Assembly: GCF_002148965.1 (NCBI RefSeq)
Contig: NZ_NGFN01000008.1
Coordinates: 12,135 to 58,946, forward strand
DNA length: 46,812 bases
DNA from: Streptomyces swartbergensis
GTDB lineage: Bacteria > Actinomycetota > Actinomycetes > Streptomycetales > Streptomycetaceae
Direction: 5' to 3'
The notes beneath the pieces are model-generated. The model searched no databases. It was not told where the DNA came from and worked only from the letters and a program-made list of their open reading frames with translations. Position 1 is the stretch's first letter. Every line of letters begins with the position of its first letter. This document shows, in pieces, positions 46,161 to 46,812 of the stretch. The position numbers were made by a program, and so were the translations under genes.

Positions 46161-46308
46161 TCGACAAACGCTCTGACCGGCGTGATCATTAGTCAGCCTG
46201 GTGACAGCAGGCTTTCTGTGATCTTCAGCATGCTGCGACGGACGAGGGGCTCGGCTCCGTAGAGCAGACGTGAAGGGCTTTCGGGGTGGATGTCACACCC
46301 CGCACACC

Positions 46309-46342
46309 AGCCCTGCGGCCGTATGGCATATGCCGCAGGGCT
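46309..46342. terminator. Strong hairpin upstream of the XRE gene
   Basis: AGCCCTGCGGC and GCCGCAGGGCT pair perfectly across a 12-nt loop. No T-tract. It may insulate transcription of the XRE gene from the right-hand gene. Confidence 0.55.
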
Positions 46343-46370
46343 CGCTGTACTGTGCACAAATCGAATGTGT

Positions 46371-46390
46371 GTTCACCTGAATGGGTGAAC
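46371..46390. promoter_or_regulatory. Inverted repeat (candidate operator)
   Basis: GTTCACC-TGAATG-GGTGAAC: 7-bp arms with a 6-nt centre, about 90 nt before the gene at 46480 and next to the AT-rich promoter-like stretch. Confidence 0.5.
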
Positions 46391-46479
46391 CGCACCCCAC
46401 CTGCGCATTCAGTCGGGCAACACGGGAACCAGGGCCACACCCCCCACCCACACCCCGCCGGCCCGACCTAGGAGAAACG

Positions 46480-46719
46480 ATGGAGCGGCAACAGATCCTC
46501 GATCTGTACGAGTGGGGCGACGGCACCTGCTTCCGTCATCCCGAGCAAGGCCCCATCCTCACCACCCTCGTCAAGGTCCTCCATCCCCGCGGCGCCGGCC
46601 GGCATGAGGTGCGCGCCTGCGAGGACTGCGTCATCGCCATGGAGGACATAAGGCGTGAGGCCGCTGCCCGGGCGGGGAGGGAGTACGAGCCGGGGCACAT
46701 CGGCGAGTGCGACATGTAG
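46480..46719 (+). CDS. Conserved small protein
   Basis: 79 residues from ATG with AGGAGA upstream. ERQQILDLYEWGDGTCFRHP, TTLVKVLHPRGAGRHEVRAC and EDCVIAMEDIRREAAARAGR, with CFRHP and CEDC as possible metal ligands. Common in Streptomyces phages and genomes; function unknown. Confidence 0.65.
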   Translation: MERQQILDLYEWGDGTCFRHPEQGPILTTLVKVLHPRGAGRHEVRACEDCVIAMEDIRREAAARAGREYEPGHIGECDM

Positions 46720-46761
46720 GGCGTCATCGCAGCTCCGGTGGCTCACGAGGGGTGAGATCTC

Positions 46762-46806
46762 GGGGAGGATCTGGGGAGCGGAGGGCTATGGGGAGCGGTC
46801 GGGGAG
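46762..46806 (+). repeat. Four GGGGAG repeats near the window end
   Basis: GGGGAG occurs at 46762, 46773, 46790 and 46801. Four G-runs at short spacing could form a G-quadruplex. No gene is seen in 46720-46812. Confidence 0.4.
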
Positions 46807-46812
46807 GGGTAG

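Larger units (their letters stand above)
46161..46479. other. Divergent regulatory region between XRE and the last gene
   Basis: No supported gene in 319 bases. It holds a hairpin CGGGGTG/CACCCCG (46282-46302), a perfect 11-bp stem AGCCCTGCGGC/GCCGCAGGGCT (46309-46342) and the inverted repeat at 46371. AT-richer sequence around 46344-46370 is the likely promoter area. Confidence 0.5.

Overview
The window is phage DNA from a high-GC actinobacterial host, most likely Streptomyces. The evidence is the very high GC content, frequent GTG starts, tightly overlapping genes (ATGA/GTGA/TGATG junctions), TAGGCT-type -10 boxes and many small proteins of types familiar from Streptomyces phages and prophages. 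It reads as a siphovirus or prophage with an HK97-type capsid. No replicative helicase, primase or polymerase is visible, so it is either part of a larger genome or a prophage that relies on its host.

Layout. 33-5275: tail-fibre and receptor-binding genes, ending in a tail protein with an NlpC/P60 peptidase domain. 5286-9676: a methyltransferase and about a dozen small proteins, one an HNH nuclease. 9791-10936: a zinc-ribbon-array HNH protein. 11537-21715: packaging and head genes (TerS, TerL, portal, MuF, scaffold, capsid, a capsid-linked glycosyltransferase, head-tail connectors, tail tube) and the tail assembly chaperones, made with a lambda-type -1 frameshift. 21737-31192: tape measure and minor tail proteins. 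31238-34253: lysis region with amidase endolysin, holin-like proteins and a membrane-anchored collagen-like protein. 34315-35806 (minus strand): a lipoprotein and a TIGR02391/Ymh-like protein, candidates for expression from a prophage. 35948-36784: a short serine recombinase behind a perfect inverted repeat. 36785-46719: accessory and regulatory genes, many small.

The most striking locus is 37080-38959. A full-length Ro60/Rsr (TROVE plus vWA) gene lies directly downstream of two tandem RNA elements. The second is a clear YrlA-class Y RNA: a long closing stem carries a tRNA-like module in permuted order (T arm, acceptor stem closed by a tetraloop, D arm). The first shares its closing-stem motifs but lacks the tRNA module. 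The Y RNA terminator hairpin contains the Shine-Dalgarno sequence of the Ro60 gene, and its 5' arm is shared with the outer stem of the Y RNA, which suggests an RNA switch coupling Y RNA termination to Ro60 synthesis. Ku (non-homologous end joining) and a LexA DNA-binding domain without protease follow within 3 kb, giving a compact nucleic-acid-maintenance cargo.

Three genes look damaged or recoded: TerL has an in-frame TGA inside its Walker A motif, the gene at 41729-41925 is frameshifted, and the gene at 11004 runs on past its conserved domain. These could be sequencing errors, recoding, or prophage decay. Regulation is visible as an RHH repressor with two palindromic operators between divergent promoters, plus GntR, XRE and LexA-like regulators.
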